From contig NC_059473.1 in the NCBI RefSeq assembly GCF_018139145.2, positions 59,936,707 through 60,000,706 on the forward strand: DNA of 64,000 nt, given 5' to 3'. The translations under genes were made by a program, and so were the position numbers. This document shows positions 63,046 to 64,000 of the stretch, piece by piece; position 1 is the first letter of the stretch, and each line of letters opens with the position of its first letter. The stretch is from Gymnogyps californianus. Its lineage: Eukaryota > Chordata > Aves > Accipitriformes > Cathartidae. The notes below the pieces were generated by a model. It had not been told where the DNA came from. It saw only the letters and a list, made by a program, of their open reading frames with translations, and made no database searches.

Positions 63046-63330
63046 GACCGGTGTATCAGCTCAGACCAAAGGTGTTTCTACATGAGTATCTTGTTTTTAA
63101 CAGTGAATGATAGCAGATGCCTAGGGAAGAGTATCATAGGGTGTGCAAATAGCTGAGCGTCTGAAGGGAAGTATCACTGGCTTCTAGCAGAATGCAGTTT
63201 AGGGGTCTCTAGGCAGATGATTTGGTATTTAATAATTTGATTTTTAATAGTTCTGGTGAATTTATGCAATCTTTTTGAACCCTTGATAGCTTTAGCATCC
63301 ACAGCATCCTGTGACACAAGAATGACAGAA
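63046..63330 (+). mobile_element. Ancient amniote interspersed repeat, copy 2
   Basis: CAGCTCAGACCAAAGGTGTT, AGCAGATGCCTAGGGAAGAG, and farther on GAATTTATGCAATCTTTTTG, AACCC and CCACAGCATCCTGTGACA. It has the same order of blocks as copy 1 and is more complete at its 3' side. Confidence 0.6.
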
Positions 63331-64000
63331 GTATAAGCGTCCATTTTTAGTTAGGCTGTAGCCAGCTTAAGAGTTACAATCCTCCACTCCTTGCATTTTG
63401 CATGGTGTAAAACCCTGTTATTTTTAATTTGTAAAATTTGATATGAAACTTTTATGGATAAAGTTGAATACTTGATGGGTACATACGGAATGTCAGGCCT
63501 TGTGTGCAGACTCTTATTTACTGAGAAATACGGAAAAGAACTCTTCATAAAATCTTCTCACTTTCGGTAATGTCCCGTTTGTTTATGCTTTGCATTTCTC
63601 TTAAAATGGAACCTGAGAACTGCTTATAACCATTTTTGCTCTTAGCAATGTATCTTTTTGTAAAGACCATAGTCTTTACATAGTGTTCATATCTGTATAT
63701 GAATTGTATCTGTAGATACATTGTGAGCACAGAAAGCTCGCTTTTGAAAAGTAATTGCCAACTTTGTGATTGTTTATAAGAATGAAGAAAGTTTTGATTG
63801 AGATTTTGGTGTGAAGTTTCTGTAGTTGAGTAGCAGAGGACAGGTATTATACCCATATTTATCATGTGGTCATCCAAAAAAAAATGTAAGACATTCCTGA
63901 ATAATTTGGAAACAGAACAGTATGTAAATGAAATGGGTCTTTCCTGTGGTCAATACTTGAACTTTCACTTAATCTGTAAAGAAACAGTGGTACAAATCAA

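Larger units (their letters stand above)
57681..64000 (+). other. TULP4: Probable TULP4 intron 1 (start)
   Basis: I looked for a TULP4 coding start (MYAAVEHGPVLCSDSN as I recall it) and did not find it up to 64000. The stretch holds two copies of an old repeat (58563-58780 and 63046-63330), simple repeats and AT-rich DNA. Confidence 0.45.

Noticed and set aside
1..64000. tRNA, rRNA, snoRNA, microRNA hairpins, CRISPR arrays or bacterial-type operons
   Set aside because: Read through for clover-leaf, box C/D and repeat-spacer patterns and found none convincing; small-RNA genes cannot be excluded without folding or covariance searches.

Overview
The window is vertebrate nuclear DNA, almost certainly from a bird. 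Exons are small and widely spaced with GT/AG splice sites, two CpG islands mark promoters, the interspersed repeats are CR1-type LINEs, and there is an LTR of a kind I recall from many bird genomes (probably Neoaves; this last point is inference). There is no operon, phage or CRISPR structure. Most open frames longer than 60 codons are chance ORFs in introns or GC-rich promoter DNA.

Gene order is SYNJ2 (+, last four exons, 1-5096), SERAC1 (-, complete coding region, 11301-32880), GTF2H5 (+, complete, 36758-40223) and a CpG island at about 57.2-58.2 kb that fits the TULP4 promoter and first exon (+). This matches my memory of human 6q25.3 (SYNJ2-SERAC1-GTF2H5-TULP4). The exon models were built by hand from splice sites and protein similarity. 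The SERAC1 coding exons sum to 1971 bp (656 residues plus stop), the GTF2H5 exons to 216 bp (71 residues plus stop), and the SYNJ2 3' exons to 1146 bp in one open frame.

Layout: 1-5.1 kb is the SYNJ2 proline-rich tail. From 5.1 to 11.3 kb lies the tail-to-tail space between SYNJ2 and SERAC1, which must hold both 3' UTRs. From 11.3 to 36.0 kb is SERAC1 with large introns carrying several CR1 or LINE remnants. Around 36.07-36.15 kb is a head-to-head promoter serving SERAC1 and GTF2H5, with CRE, CCAAT, ETS and NRF1 motifs. From 36.2 to 40.2 kb is GTF2H5, whose last intron holds an LTR with a target-site duplication. From 40.2 to 57.2 kb is intergenic DNA including an old antisense LINE near 51-52 kb. 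From 57.7 to 64 kb is probable TULP4 first-intron sequence; no TULP4 coding exon is visible.

The genes are not a functional pathway. SYNJ2 is a phosphoinositide phosphatase of membrane traffic, SERAC1 a mitochondrial/ER phospholipid-remodelling protein, GTF2H5 the smallest TFIIH subunit, and TULP4 a tubby-like/SOCS-box protein. The only regulatory link visible is the shared SERAC1/GTF2H5 promoter. I found no undescribed biological system. The points most worth checking are the inverted CR1 pair inside SERAC1, the promoter motif clusters, a clathrin-box-like motif in SYNJ2, and the modified nucleophile motif in SERAC1.
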